A DNA stretch of 64,000 bases from positions 1-64,000 of the forward strand of contig NZ_JYMR01000016.1 of the NCBI RefSeq assembly GCF_000938255.1, in the 5' to 3' direction. The translations under genes were made by a program, and so were the position numbers. This DNA is from Bradyrhizobium sp. LTSP849. Its GTDB lineage: Bacteria > Pseudomonadota > Alphaproteobacteria > Rhizobiales > Xanthobacteraceae. Position 1 is the stretch's first letter, and each line of letters starts with the position of its first letter. Under the pieces are notes generated by a model, which saw only the letters and a program-made list of their open reading frames with translations, ran no database searches and was not told the DNA's origin. Positions 17,876 to 27,044 of this stretch are shown in pieces.

Positions 17876-18250
17876 ATGAGTGGCACGGCTACGAATTTGA
17901 GCGACTATGAAGCCATCACGAAGGTCGTTCAACACTATCTGGACGGCGCCAAGTCGGGCAAGGGAAGCGATATGAAACCCGCCTTTCACAAGGACGCTAC
18001 GATCTTCGGGTATGTCGGATCCGACTTGTTTGCAGGCCCTATTCAGGGATTGTTCGACTGGAACGACAAGAACGGCGCCGCCACCGGAATCCAATCTCGC
18101 ATTTCGGAAATCGACATCGTCGGCACGATCGCGAACGTGCGCCTGGAGATCGACAACTGGAAGGGATCGCGCTTCACCGACATGTTCACGCTGCTGAAGA
18201 CAGATGGGAAGTGGCAAATCATGAACAAGGTCTTCCACCTTCACAGCTGA
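17876..18250 (+). CDS. NTF2-like (lumazine-binding-like) small protein
   Basis: The 124-residue protein has the cystatin/NTF2-like cone fold pattern: an N-terminal helix (YEAITKVVQHYLDGAKSGKG), FHKDATIFGYVGSDLFAGPI, then strands including VRLEIDNWKGSRFTDMFTLL and a final GKWQIMNKVFHLH. Such proteins bind small hydrophobic ligands or act as enzymes; neither is assignable here. AAGGGAGC lies before the ATG at 17876. A strong terminator follows at 18364. It may be a target of the adjacent MocR protein, but this is inference from position. Confidence 0.8.
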   Translation: MSGTATNLSDYEAITKVVQHYLDGAKSGKGSDMKPAFHKDATIFGYVGSDLFAGPIQGLFDWNDKNGAATGIQSRISEIDIVGTIANVRLEIDNWKGSRFTDMFTLLKTDGKWQIMNKVFHLHS

Positions 18251-18363
18251 TTTATGACCTGCCCAAGAGGCCTCCACGATGTCGATCTCGTGGATCGGCG
18301 GCTCTTGCAGGGTTCATTTGCAGCTCCTCTCCCGCGGAATATGACCTTTTCCGAGGAGCACCT

Positions 18364-18391
18364 GAACCCGGCTTCCCGCCGGGTTCTTTTT
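18364..18391 (+). terminator. Rho-independent terminator
   Basis: GAACCCGGC-ttccc-GCCGGGTTC forms a perfect 9-bp stem followed by TTTTT (18387-18391) on the plus strand. It ends the NTF2-like gene's transcript and lies 20 bp from the convergent GMC oxidoreductase gene. Confidence 0.88.
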
Positions 18392-18410
18392 AAGGACCGT
18401 CAGCGCCGAC

Positions 18411-20045
18411 TTAGGCATCCCACAGAACAAAGTTCGCGCCTTTGTCGGCAATCATGATTGTCGGCGTATTCGTGTTGCCCGAAGTTATCGTCGGCATCAC
18501 CGATGCATCGATAACGCGCAACCCATCCAGACCGATCACGCGCAGGTGCCGATCCACAACGGCCAGCGGATCGTGCTCTAGGCCCATTTTTGCGGTGCCA
18601 ACTGGATGGAAGATGGTCGTTCCGATGTCGCCGGCTGCCTTGGCAAGAGCAGCTTCGCTGTCATCGACCGACGGACCTGGGATATACTCCTCCGGGCGAA
18701 AGCGGAGAAGCGCCTGCTGCTTCATCAAGCGGCGCGTAACGCGAATGGCGTCGGCCGCCACGCGGCGATCTTCGTCGGTCGAAAGATAGTTCGGGGCAAT
18801 GACAGGCTTCGCCGACGGATCCGTCGAGCGCAAGCGGATGGTGCCGCGAGAAGTCGGCCGAAGATTGCAGGCCGCAACCGTGATCGCAGGAAAGCGGTGC
18901 AACGGTTCCCCAAACTTATTGAGTGAGAGGGGCTGCACGTGGAATTCGATGTTTGCTCGATCGAAGATACGCGATGAGGTTGTAAAGATCCCGAGCTGCG
19001 ACGGCGCCATGGTAAGCGGACCACGGCGAAACAATGCGTATTCGAGGCCCATGAGCGCTCGCCCAATCGGCGAGTGATAGGTCTCGTTGAGTGTCTTGAC
19101 GCCATGGACCCGGTAGATCGCTCTCTGCTGCAGGTGGTCTTGCAGATTGCGGCCAACACCAGATCTGTCGGCGACAGTCGTAATGCCAAGTTCGCCGAGC
19201 CATTCCGCCGGCCCGACGCCGGATAGTTGAAGGATCTGGGGCGAACCGACCGAGCCGGCACATAGGATCACCTCGCCTTTCGCACGAACATCGGTCGTCC
19301 GTCCATGCTGCTGGAATCGGACACCCACAGCACGCTTGCCGTCGAAAAGCACCTTCTCGACCAAAACGCCTGTTTCGAGACGCAGGTTGGCACGATGAAG
19401 TACCGGCTTCAGGAACCCGCGCGCCGACGACCAGCGAAAGCCGCGCTTCTGATTGACGTGGAAGTAGCCCACACCGGTATTGTCTCCGGTGTTAAAATCG
19501 GTCGTTGCCGGGATGCCCATCTCGACGGCCGCTTTCGCAACATTGTCGAGGATATCCCACCGCACGCCGGGGCGTTCCACACGCCACTCGCCGCCAACTC
19601 CATGATGTTCAGTTTCACCCAGGAAATGATCATCAAGGCGTTTGAACACCGGACGGACATCGTCCCAACCCCAGCCGGTGAGACCGAGTTGGCGCCAGTG
19701 ATCATAGTCTGACGCCTGACCGCGCATCGAAATCATGGCATTGATCGCGGACGAGCCGCCGATCACCTTGCCGCGGGGATATTTAAGGGACCGCCCGTTC
19801 AGCCCCGCTTCGGTTTCTGTCTCGAACATCCAGTCCGAACGTGGATTGCCGATCGCAAACAGATAACCAACCGGAATGTGAAACCAGATCCAGTTGTCCT
19901 TGCCACCGGCTTCCAGGACAAGAACCCGCTTCCCTTTATCGGTCGACAATCGATTGGCGACAACGCAGCCGGCAGACCCGGCTCCCACGACAATGTAGTC
20001 ATAGTCGCCATCCAGTTCACTGCTGGAAACCACCGTCTTCTCCAA
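18411..20045 (-). CDS. GMC-family FAD-dependent alcohol/choline dehydrogenase
   Basis: The 544-residue protein matches the choline dehydrogenase/alcohol oxidase group. It has the FAD fingerprint DYIVVGAGSAGCVVANRL, the first GMC signature around YPRGKVIGGSSAINAM, the second around GEVILCAGSVGSPQILQLSG, and the C-terminal catalytic FHPVGTAKMG and ITSGNTNTPTIMIADKGA with the active-site His and Asn. It oxidises an alcohol to an aldehyde; the substrate is unknown. No ATG precedes the FAD motif, so a TTG (20045) or a nearby GTG is the start. It is the last gene of the minus-strand catabolic run. Confidence 0.9.
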   Translation of the reverse strand: MEKTVVSSSELDGDYDYIVVGAGSAGCVVANRLSTDKGKRVLVLEAGGKDNWIWFHIPVGYLFAIGNPRSDWMFETETEAGLNGRSLKYPRGKVIGGSSAINAMISMRGQASDYDHWRQLGLTGWGWDDVRPVFKRLDDHFLGETEHHGVGGEWRVERPGVRWDILDNVAKAAVEMGIPATTDFNTGDNTGVGYFHVNQKRGFRWSSARGFLKPVLHRANLRLETGVLVEKVLFDGKRAVGVRFQQHGRTTDVRAKGEVILCAGSVGSPQILQLSGVGPAEWLGELGITTVADRSGVGRNLQDHLQQRAIYRVHGVKTLNETYHSPIGRALMGLEYALFRRGPLTMAPSQLGIFTTSSRIFDRANIEFHVQPLSLNKFGEPLHRFPAITVAACNLRPTSRGTIRLRSTDPSAKPVIAPNYLSTDEDRRVAADAIRVTRRLMKQQALLRFRPEEYIPGPSVDDSEAALAKAAGDIGTTIFHPVGTAKMGLEHDPLAVVDRHLRVIGLDGLRVIDASVMPTITSGNTNTPTIMIADKGANFVLWDA

Positions 20046-20125
20046 TTGTTGAGGGGTTGCGGTACCCCGCGCGCGAGCCCTTGCACGTCCGGATCACAGA
20101 CCGAAGCACCCGGAACAGTGAGCAG

Positions 20126-20974
20126 TCAGCGGTGGCGGAAGACCGGCGCCCGCTTGTTGACGAAGGCGTTCATGCCTTCCTTCTGCCCTTCGGTCGCAAA
20201 CGCTGCTTGAAACAGAAGACGCTCATGCCGCAACCCTTCCGAAAGGGGCCCTTCGAACGCCCGATTAACGGCTTCCTTGGCCATTTTGACGGCCGGCGCG
20301 TTGTAGCCGGCGATCGTATGCGCGGCCTCCAGCGCAACTTGCATGAGATCGCTGCTCGGCACGACACGCGCAACGAGACCGACAGCCTTCGCCTCGGCGG
20401 CCCCGATGGTGCGGCCGGTCAGAACAAGATCCATGGCAAGCGATTTGCCGACCGCACGTGTTAGCCGCTGTGACCCTCCAATACCGGGCAAGATACCGAG
20501 CTTGATCTCCGGTTGTCCGAATTGTGCGTCTTCCGACGCAATGATGAAGTCGCAAAGCAGCGCCAGCTCGCAACCGCCACCAAGCGCAAACCCGCCGACC
20601 GCCGCTATGATCGGCTTGGAAATGGATTTGACGTCATCCCACGGTCCGAGAAAGTCTTTCATGTAGAAATCGGTGAAGGGCTTCTCGGCCATTTCCGCAA
20701 TGTCCGCTCCGGCCGCAAAGGCGCGCGCGCTGCCGGTGATCACGACCGCTCCGACCCGATCGTCGACATCGAAGGCTTTCAATGCCGCCAATGTCTCGAT
20801 CGCCAGTTGCCCGTTCAGGGCGTTCAAACTCTTTGGCCGATTCAAGGTAATGAGGCCCACACGATCGCGGCGCTCCACGATAATCGTCTGCGGCGAACTC
20901 GTCTCGGGTGTTGCGGCCGGCGGTTCTGAAGGGGATGGGCTGTCTTTGCGGATGGGGGCGACAGTATTGCTCAT
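20126..20974 (-). CDS. Enoyl-CoA hydratase/isomerase (crotonase family)
   Basis: From ATG 20974 the protein is 282 residues. After a proline-rich N-terminal leader (about 1-28), the crotonase fold shows [31 protein letters not shown] (oxyanion hole), [17 protein letters not shown] (first catalytic Glu) and [20 protein letters not shown] (second Glu region). It hydrates trans-2-enoyl-CoA. The frame also reads upstream to an ATGA overlap with the CoA-transferase stop at 21007-21010, so an alternative coupled start exists there. It follows the CoA-transferase, consistent with a CoA-ester pathway. Confidence 0.92.
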   Translation of the reverse strand: MSNTVAPIRKDSPSPSEPPAATPETSSPQTIIVERRDRVGLITLNRPKSLNALNGQLAIETLAALKAFDVDDRVGAVVITGSARAFAAGADIAEMAEKPFTDFYMKDFLGPWDDVKSISKPIIAAVGGFALGGGCELALLCDFIIASEDAQFGQPEIKLGILPGIGGSQRLTRAVGKSLAMDLVLTGRTIGAAEAKAVGLVARVVPSSDLMQVALEAAHTIAGYNAPAVKMAKEAVNRAFEGPLSEGLRHERLLFQAAFATEGQKEGMNAFVNKRAPVFRHR

Positions 20975-21006
20975 GGCCTGTTTCCTACGTTTGGGGGATG
21001 CCCGTG

Positions 21007-22272
21007 TCATTCGGCCGCTCGCGGCAGCGAGCCGGACGCATCGATTTCGTCGGGGATGACGTCACCGGCCGCCGCGTTCGCGTAGGCGCCATGTGTAGCC
21101 ATGAGCTCGTTCAGAATTGCTTCGCGGTGCTGATTGAGGCCCGGCGAGCGGGCGGGCGTTTCGACATCGTTCTCGGCGTATCCGGTCAGTCGGATCGGGT
21201 TGCCGGCGGTACGGATATGACGGGTACCCACACCTCTGACCTTCACGATCATGTTCCGGGCCTTGAGCTGCGGGTGATCGAACAGCTTGTCGATCGTGTT
21301 GATCGGAGAGCAGGGGACGCCGGCCTCATTAAGCTTTGCAACCCAGTGCTCAACAGGCTCGCGCGTGGTGACCGCCTCGATCGCCGCGATCATGGCGGGA
21401 CGATTGCTGCATCGCAGATCATTGCTTATGAAACGTGGATCTAGTGCCAACGCGGGCGATCCAAGCGCGTCTGCTATCAGCATGAAAAGCGTGTCGTTGC
21501 CCGCGGCTATGATGACGCGTCCGTCCTTTGCGGCGAAGCTTTCGAACGGAGCCAATGAAGGGTGACTGTCGCCGGTGCGGCCAGGTATCTTACCTTCCAC
21601 GTCATAGCGTGCGAGTGCCGTCTCCATCAGCGCCGCCTGGCAGTCAAGCATGCCGATATCCACACGCGCTCCCTGGGCATTTTGCACGCGTTTGAAGAGC
21701 GCGGAGAGGATGCCGACAGTCGCGAACAGAGCGGCACCGAGATCGCCAAAACTGGTCCCAACGCGCGAGGGCGGCCCGTCAGGCCATCCTGTTAAGCTCA
21801 TCACACCGCCCATCGCTTGCACGACCATGTCGTAACCGGGCAGATCACTGAAGGGCCCCGTATGGCCAAATCCCGAAATCGACGCATAGACGATGTGCGG
21901 GTGAGTTTTGGCGAGCCGTTCGGCGCCATAACCAAGCCGGTCCATGACGCCGGGACGAAAGTTCTCGACGACCACATCGGCCTTGTCCAGCAGCCGCTCA
22001 AGCAATTCCCTGTCGCGCGGCGACTTGATATCGAGAACGATGCTCTCTTTGCCGCGATTGAAGCACATGAAGTAGGCCGACTCGCCGTCGACGAACGGAC
22101 CGAACGCGCGCGTATCGTCACCGGTGCCGAACTTCTCGATCTTGATAACGCGCGCACCGAGATCGGCCAGGACCATGGTGCAATACGGTCCGGCCAAGAC
22201 CCGCGAGAAATCAAGAACTGTAATGCCTTCGAGAGGCCCCTTTTTTGAAGCCTGAATAGGTGTGCCCTGCAT
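21007..22272 (-). CDS. Class III CoA-transferase (CaiB/BaiF family)
   Basis: The 421-residue protein has the family N-terminus [79 protein letters not shown] and the segment [14 protein letters not shown] where class III enzymes carry their catalytic Asp. These enzymes move CoA between acyl donors and acids. GGGAGGAGGT lies just before the ATG at 22272, a very strong ribosome binding site; an upstream extension to 22416 is unlikely. It overlaps the downstream hydratase frame by 4 bp, so the two are probably coupled. Confidence 0.92.
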   Translation of the reverse strand: MQGTPIQASKKGPLEGITVLDFSRVLAGPYCTMVLADLGARVIKIEKFGTGDDTRAFGPFVDGESAYFMCFNRGKESIVLDIKSPRDRELLERLLDKADVVVENFRPGVMDRLGYGAERLAKTHPHIVYASISGFGHTGPFSDLPGYDMVVQAMGGVMSLTGWPDGPPSRVGTSFGDLGAALFATVGILSALFKRVQNAQGARVDIGMLDCQAALMETALARYDVEGKIPGRTGDSHPSLAPFESFAAKDGRVIIAAGNDTLFMLIADALGSPALALDPRFISNDLRCSNRPAMIAAIEAVTTREPVEHWVAKLNEAGVPCSPINTIDKLFDHPQLKARNMIVKVRGVGTRHIRTAGNPIRLTGYAENDVETPARSPGLNQHREAILNELMATHGAYANAAAGDVIPDEIDASGSLPRAAE

Positions 22273-22561
22273 AGTACCTCCTCCCAAGACGCTGGCCGGC
22301 GTGCTCTCGTCGCGAACAAACACTGAGAATTTCGGTCCGTTGGAGTCCGCGTCGGCTCGTTTTCCGCCCTTCCGGCCCGGGGTCGCCAACGCCGAACTGA
22401 TGGCATCCCAGCTCAAAGCGGCGAACCGAGATTATCAAATCGGGACGCTTGCCCGGTGAAGTACCGGTCCAGTCGAAAGGCCTGAGTCCGCCAATACCCC
22501 TCCGGGGTCCAGCTCGTAGAAGCGGACCGGAGAACTAGTACCGGCCGCCACTCCATAGAGG

Positions 22562-23272
22562 TCAGCGACCGGCGCTCTGGCCGCCGTCGACGTGCAAAAT
22601 CTCGCCGGTGACGAAGGGAGCGTTTTCGAGAAAGAGGATCGCGTCGACGATATCCTTGATTTCTCCCATCCGCCCGACGGGATGCTGCTTGGCAAGGAAC
22701 TCATACTTTTCGGGAGCATGCATTGGCGTCTTCATGACACCAGGAGCGACGGCGTTAACCCGGACTCCCTTTTTTGCATACTCGATCGCGAGCGACTTCG
22801 TGGCCGCGTTTAGCCCACCCTTGGTTAGCGAGGCGAGGACCGAGGGAACATTGCTGTTGGCGTGATCGACGAGGCTGGTCGTAATCTGCACGATATGGCC
22901 GGAGCCTTGCTTCAACATTTCGGCCGCGACTCGTTTGGTGATCCGGAAGAAGCCTCCAAGATTGACCGCAACGATCGAAGCATAATCTTCCTCGGTATAG
23001 TTGATCAGCGGCTTGGCGATGAATATCCCCGCATTGTTGATGAGGGTGTCGATACGTCCGAAACGTGCCAAGCCTTCCTCGACGATGCGATCAGCCGTCT
23101 TGGGATCCGCGACGTCGCCCGCGATCGTCAAGATGTCCGGATCCGTGCTGGGCTTGATGGAGCGTGAGTTGGCAATCACACGGTAATTGTGGTCGCTATA
23201 CGCCTTCACGAGCCCGGCGCCGAAGCCCTGCGATGCGCCGGTGATGACGACGACCTTCTGCTCTGTACCCAT
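22562..23272 (-). CDS. SDR-family protein with an atypical active site
   Basis: The 236-residue protein has the Rossmann motif VVVITGASQGFGAGLVKAY, DTLINNAGIFIAKPL (the NNAG motif), and IVQITTSLVDHANSN with a candidate catalytic Ser. The usual YxxxK is replaced: the aligned stretch is VLASLTKGGLNAATKSL, with Lys present but Ala four residues before it. The paralogue at 52143-52862 shares this LTKGGL/ITKGGL pattern and also lacks the Tyr. It binds NAD(P), but canonical SDR catalysis is uncertain. GAGGCAGG precedes the ATG at 23272. A 257-bp gap with an inverted repeat separates it from the UGSC-family gene upstream. Confidence 0.85.
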   Translation of the reverse strand: MGTEQKVVVITGASQGFGAGLVKAYSDHNYRVIANSRSIKPSTDPDILTIAGDVADPKTADRIVEEGLARFGRIDTLINNAGIFIAKPLINYTEEDYASIVAVNLGGFFRITKRVAAEMLKQGSGHIVQITTSLVDHANSNVPSVLASLTKGGLNAATKSLAIEYAKKGVRVNAVAPGVMKTPMHAPEKYEFLAKQHPVGRMGEIKDIVDAILFLENAPFVTGEILHVDGGQSAGR

Positions 23273-23388
23273 GCCTGCCTCATTCATCAGCGGACGACGT
23301 CATTACCACCCGCCAGACGGTCCACGTCTGATCCCACAAACCTAGTGCGAGTTGGGCACGCGCCGAATGGCCGTCATCCGGCAGGTTC

Positions 23389-23407
23389 TGTTCCAGAAAC
23401 TGGAACA
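23389..23407. promoter_or_regulatory. Inverted repeat between UGSC-family and SDR genes
   Basis: TGTTCCAG-AAA-CTGGAACA is a perfect 8+3+8 inverted repeat, about 120 bp upstream of the SDR start and 120 bp downstream of the UGSC-family stop. It could be an operator for the second half of the gene run or an RNA hairpin; it has no T run. It reuses CCAG and CTGG half-sites seen in the GntR operators at 28054-28106 but in inverted order. Confidence 0.4.
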
Positions 23408-23529
23408 ATGGGTAGCCACACTAGAAGCCGCCGAGGCCGCCGTTTTTCGTTCAAGGAGCAGGTGGCCGCCCGCCGAACTCAGCCAGGAGCCGAGTTCGGC
23501 AATCGCAGTCCTTCAATTCACGCGACCCC

Positions 23530-24084
23530 TTAGGCCGTTTCGCGCATTTTCGGCTTGGACTGATCACGTGCGATCATCTGCAGAATCTCATCTACCGCGG
23601 CTTCGGCCCACCGATGGAGCTCTGCCGTGGTTCTATTCTGAAGCGGATGCGCCACGTACACCGCGGCACCATCCAGACCGATCGATGCTTTCTGGGACTC
23701 GAACGCCTGCCGAAATTCAGTCGTCAGGACACTAACGCCGGCAAGGCCTTTCTTATCGAGATCATTCAAATCATGCGTGGAGCATGACGTGCACGATCCG
23801 CAGTCCGACAGCGCAATGATGACTGCATCACAATTTTCGGCAATGTCCTTGATCATTTCACGAGGGGCGACCCGGGTATTTGTGGGCTTCTTGTATCTGA
23901 GGGTCTTGATGCCGCGTCCGGCGCAAAGCTGTTCGAGACGGTCGATGAACTCGTCGCCACGCATCTTCCCGATATCCATGAGCGCGATTGTCTTACCGCC
24001 GACGGTCTCGAGCGGGGCTACACGATCCCGCAACGCCGAGGCCGACTCGGCCGTGGGGTCGCGGAAACTCACTCCGTATCTCAT
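23530..24084 (-). CDS. UGSC-family protein, cysteine form
   Basis: The 184-residue protein has the hallmark of the UGSC (seleno)protein family: SDCGSCTSCSTHDL, where the selenocysteine of U-G-S-C is an ordinary Cys (TGC, 23800-23802; residues 95-98 read CGSC) followed by another Cys at 101. Other family traits are TIALMDIGKMRGDEFIDRL, a central CDAVIIALSD strand and VYVAHPLQNRT. The function of the family is unknown, but the active-site dithiol implies redox chemistry. Its ATG overlaps the stop of the thioredoxin-fusion gene by 4 bp (ATGA), so the two are translationally coupled and probably act together. Confidence 0.85.
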   Translation of the reverse strand: MRYGVSFRDPTAESASALRDRVAPLETVGGKTIALMDIGKMRGDEFIDRLEQLCAGRGIKTLRYKKPTNTRVAPREMIKDIAENCDAVIIALSDCGSCTSCSTHDLNDLDKKGLAGVSVLTTEFRQAFESQKASIGLDGAAVYVAHPLQNRTTAELHRWAEAAVDEILQMIARDQSKPKMRETA

Positions 24085-25532
24085 ATGGTAATCTCCCTGG
24101 TGACTGGCTTTGATTCATTCCGGAAACGGCCACCGGTCCAGCCGGCGCAGATCGCTGAGAACAAGCCCGCCTGTCCGCCAGCCTGAACGATCAGGAGGCC
24201 TTCGGGCCAGAACTTGTTGACCATTTCGTCGACCCGCTTTCGGTCGATACCTTCGCCGACACCATGTGCGCCTTGGATCACATCCTTTCCGGGACGTACC
24301 ATTGCCCTGTGAAGCTCCTCGGTGATACGTCCGCGGTCCCATCCGGCTTCGCGGAAGATCGCATAGTGCTCGGGCACCAGAACCAGCATGGCGTTTGTGA
24401 ATTCGCACAGCTTGGGATGTCCGACCGCGAGCAAGGACATGGCCAGCGATTTCGTGAGTTCTTCGGGAGTTCGGGATCGCTGGTCTAGGAACCCTTGAAT
24501 TCCGTCACCTTGGAAAAGCGTAACCGCATTCTTGTCACGCCCGATCCCACGCGCGACTGAGAGCGGCATCCATGTTGGATCGGACTCATCCTCCGCGAAG
24601 CAGAATGTATATTTACCGGGACCTCCCAGCACTGCACGGTCGAGCTCTCCCGGGCGGCCGCCCCCGACATTGCGAATGATCAGTTGAAGCGCCCGGCCGA
24701 TCGTTGCGTTGGCGCGGTTACCCTGGCCAAGACAATTGATGCCGGAGTTCATGCCGATCTCGCGAGCGATCGGTCCATTTACAACGACAATAGGGCCCGA
24801 AAAGCATGTCGTGCACAACAGACCGTGCATCGTGAAGAGCGGATCCAACGCTGCCTCGAGTGCGCTCAGAACGACCGGCATATATTCGGGCCGGCAGCCG
24901 GCCATCACCGCGTTGATCGCGACCTTCTCGACGGTGATGGGTGAGAGATTGGGGGGAACGTCGCCGATGATCTCGTCGGGCTTGCGTGTCGTCCCTTCAA
25001 GCATGCGCAAAATGCGAAGGTCGGTCGGTGGAACTACCGGCAGCCCGTCGCTGAAACCGCGATCGAAGCAAACTTCGATGTCGTCATCCCACTCGCCGAG
25101 CCGGATCTGCCGCGACTTGTAGTCAAGCTTGCCGTACTTAGCGCGCAAGGCGTCGTGAACGCCCGGCTCCCGTGATTTCGAGCCGCACCCGGGCCGCATG
25201 TCCGGCAAGCCCTCTCCGAGAGCTTTGAGACCCGTAATCGTCTCCCAATCATGACGATTCCAACCGTAGGTTCGCGCGATCTCCTTACCATCTTTCATGC
25301 GGACGAGTGTCGGAACGGCTTCGATATCGAACGAGAAAGATGATTCGAGCGACGTATCGTCAATTGCTGCGACGCACGACGGAAAGGTCGGATCGTCCTG
25401 CGTATAGATGACGATCGGTAGGTTGTCGGCAATCTGCCCAAATACCGGTTCGACCATTTGGCAGGTCTCGCATTCGCGTTTGGCGAAGATCACAACACCA
25501 TCCTGCTGTCGCTCGCTGATATCCACGGTCAT
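24081..25532 (-). CDS. Thioredoxin domain fused to a UGSC-associated conserved domain
   Basis: The 483-residue protein has an N-terminal thioredoxin-like domain (about 1-105): GVVIFAKRECETC with a CETC dithiol at 21-24, a Cys at 53, and FDIEAVPTLVRMKDGKEIAR with the cis-Pro at 74. Residues about 140-483 form a domain I associate with UGSC proteins but cannot assign: RGFSDGLPVVPPTDLRILRM, AGCRPEYMPVV, LLCTTCFSGPIVVVNGP (a second CxxC at 240-243), RANATIGRAL and GGPGKYTFCFAED. No signal peptide is present. GGGAGACC precedes the ATG. It is coupled to the UGSC-family gene and shares the gene run with a thioredoxin reductase, the obvious electron donor for CETC. Confidence 0.75.
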   Translation of the reverse strand: MTVDISERQQDGVVIFAKRECETCQMVEPVFGQIADNLPIVIYTQDDPTFPSCVAAIDDTSLESSFSFDIEAVPTLVRMKDGKEIARTYGWNRHDWETITGLKALGEGLPDMRPGCGSKSREPGVHDALRAKYGKLDYKSRQIRLGEWDDDIEVCFDRGFSDGLPVVPPTDLRILRMLEGTTRKPDEIIGDVPPNLSPITVEKVAINAVMAGCRPEYMPVVLSALEAALDPLFTMHGLLCTTCFSGPIVVVNGPIAREIGMNSGINCLGQGNRANATIGRALQLIIRNVGGGRPGELDRAVLGGPGKYTFCFAEDESDPTWMPLSVARGIGRDKNAVTLFQGDGIQGFLDQRSRTPEELTKSLAMSLLAVGHPKLCEFTNAMLVLVPEHYAIFREAGWDRGRITEELHRAMVRPGKDVIQGAHGVGEGIDRKRVDEMVNKFWPEGLLIVQAGGQAGLFSAICAGWTGGRFRNESKPVTREITI

Positions 25533-25617
25533 GGTCTCCCTACTCTTAGATCGGGGTGTCCACTCGCGATTGCCGCAAGATCACCGCCCTTGGTCAATTA
25601 CAAAGTCGACGCTATTT

Positions 25618-26976
25618 TTAGTCCGGCTGCGGCGATATCATCGACGCCGCCGGGACCACCTCTTGGTCGGCAGAAGTCACAAAGGGTTTGAGGTTAAATT
25701 TCACCCCCGCACCAAACCGCTGCGCATAAGCAGAATCGGCCTGCACCGGATCGAATTCTGCGCTCATTTTTGAAACAACGACGGTCGCGACGCCATTTCC
25801 GATGATGTTCGTCACGGATCTGGCTTCCGACATGAAGCGATCGATGCCAATCAGCAACGCGAGCCCCTCCACGGGCAACACATGCGTGGCAGAGAGTGTC
25901 GCTGCGAGAACCACAAACCCCGATCCTGCGACCGAGCCGGACCCCTTGGAGGTGATGAGAAGCAACAGCAGAAGTCCGATCTGTTGCAATACGGTCATTT
26001 CGATCCCATAAGCCTGCGCAATAAAAAGAGCAGCCATCGAAAGGTAGATCGCAGTGCCATCGGCATTGAACGAGTAACCGATCGGAAGGACGAGTCCGAC
26101 GCTCGATCGTGAACATCCCAACTGTGAAAGCTTGTCCATCAGCCGCGGCAGCACGCTTTCTGAGGAGCAGGTCCCGAGGACGATGAGGGCCTCGTCGGCC
26201 ATGTAGCGCAGAAAGCGAACGAAGCTGAAGCCATTCAATCGGGCAACCGCGCCGAGCACGACGAACATGAAGATGATGCAGGTCGCGTAGACGGCAACCA
26301 GCATATGGCCCAGGACAAGGATTGATCCGAGGCCGTAGCGGCCAACGGTAAACGCCATGGCGCCGAATGCGCCGATTGGCGCGAGCCGCATGATCATCCC
26401 GACGATCTTGAACAGAATATCGTTCGCGGACTGGGCCACCAAAACAAAGGGCCTCGCTCGATCACCGACCAAAACGGCCGCACAGCCGAACAATACTCCG
26501 AAGAAGACGATTTGGAGCAGATCGCCCTTCGCAAAAGCCGCCACCGCGTTGTCAGGAACGATGCCAGACAGGAAGTCGAAAAAATAAGACCCGACGGGAG
26601 CCGCTTTATATTTAGATATGTCGACGGCCTGGCTACCGACGGCAGCCTTGTCGAAGCCGGCGCCCGGCTTCAGGACGTTCATAACGATCATGCCGACGAC
26701 CAGAGCAATCGTCGAGACTACCTCAAAGTAGATCAGCGCTTGTCCGCCCACGCGCCCCAACCGACGCAAGTCACGCACTTCCGCAACGCCGATAACGATC
26801 GTGAGAAACGCGATTGGCGGAATGACCATCTTGATCAACTTGATGAAGATGTCGCTCAAGATCTGCATCGAGACCCCGACAGCGGGCCAAAGCACACCCA
26901 GGGTCGCGCCCAACAAGAGTGCCAGCAAGACCTGCACGGTGAGATTCTTCGAGAGCCTTCCGAGCAATGTCGTCAT
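25618..26976 (-). CDS. dctA: Dicarboxylate/amino acid:cation symporter (DctA-like)
   Basis: This 452-residue inner-membrane protein belongs to the DAACS family. It has many hydrophobic helices, VIPPIAFLTIVIGVAEV in the early region, the serine-rich loop GTCSSESVLPRLMDKL, SFNADGTAIYLSMAALFIAQ (substrate/cation site) and SKGSGSVAGSGFVVLAATL, and it ends with SVTNIIGNGVATVVVSK. It imports C4-dicarboxylates or related acids with Na+ or H+. Position between thioredoxin reductase and the thioredoxin-fusion gene suggests it takes up this gene run's substrate. The start at 26976 was chosen because the family N-terminus begins there. Confidence 0.92.
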   Translation of the reverse strand: MTTLLGRLSKNLTVQVLLALLLGATLGVLWPAVGVSMQILSDIFIKLIKMVIPPIAFLTIVIGVAEVRDLRRLGRVGGQALIYFEVVSTIALVVGMIVMNVLKPGAGFDKAAVGSQAVDISKYKAAPVGSYFFDFLSGIVPDNAVAAFAKGDLLQIVFFGVLFGCAAVLVGDRARPFVLVAQSANDILFKIVGMIMRLAPIGAFGAMAFTVGRYGLGSILVLGHMLVAVYATCIIFMFVVLGAVARLNGFSFVRFLRYMADEALIVLGTCSSESVLPRLMDKLSQLGCSRSSVGLVLPIGYSFNADGTAIYLSMAALFIAQAYGIEMTVLQQIGLLLLLLITSKGSGSVAGSGFVVLAATLSATHVLPVEGLALLIGIDRFMSEARSVTNIIGNGVATVVVSKMSAEFDPVQADSAYAQRFGAGVKFNLKPFVTSADQEVVPAASMISPQPD

Positions 26977-27044
26977 CTGAGCTTTCTCTTTGGGGGGTGC
27001 TTGCACGGAATGCCGGATTAACGATGAAGGAAAGCGTCTCCTGG

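Noticed and set aside
23791..23802. Possible selenocysteine in the UGSC-family protein
   Set aside because: Both Cys positions of CGSC are TGC codons and no in-frame TGA occurs, so this is the cysteine form; no SECIS search is needed.
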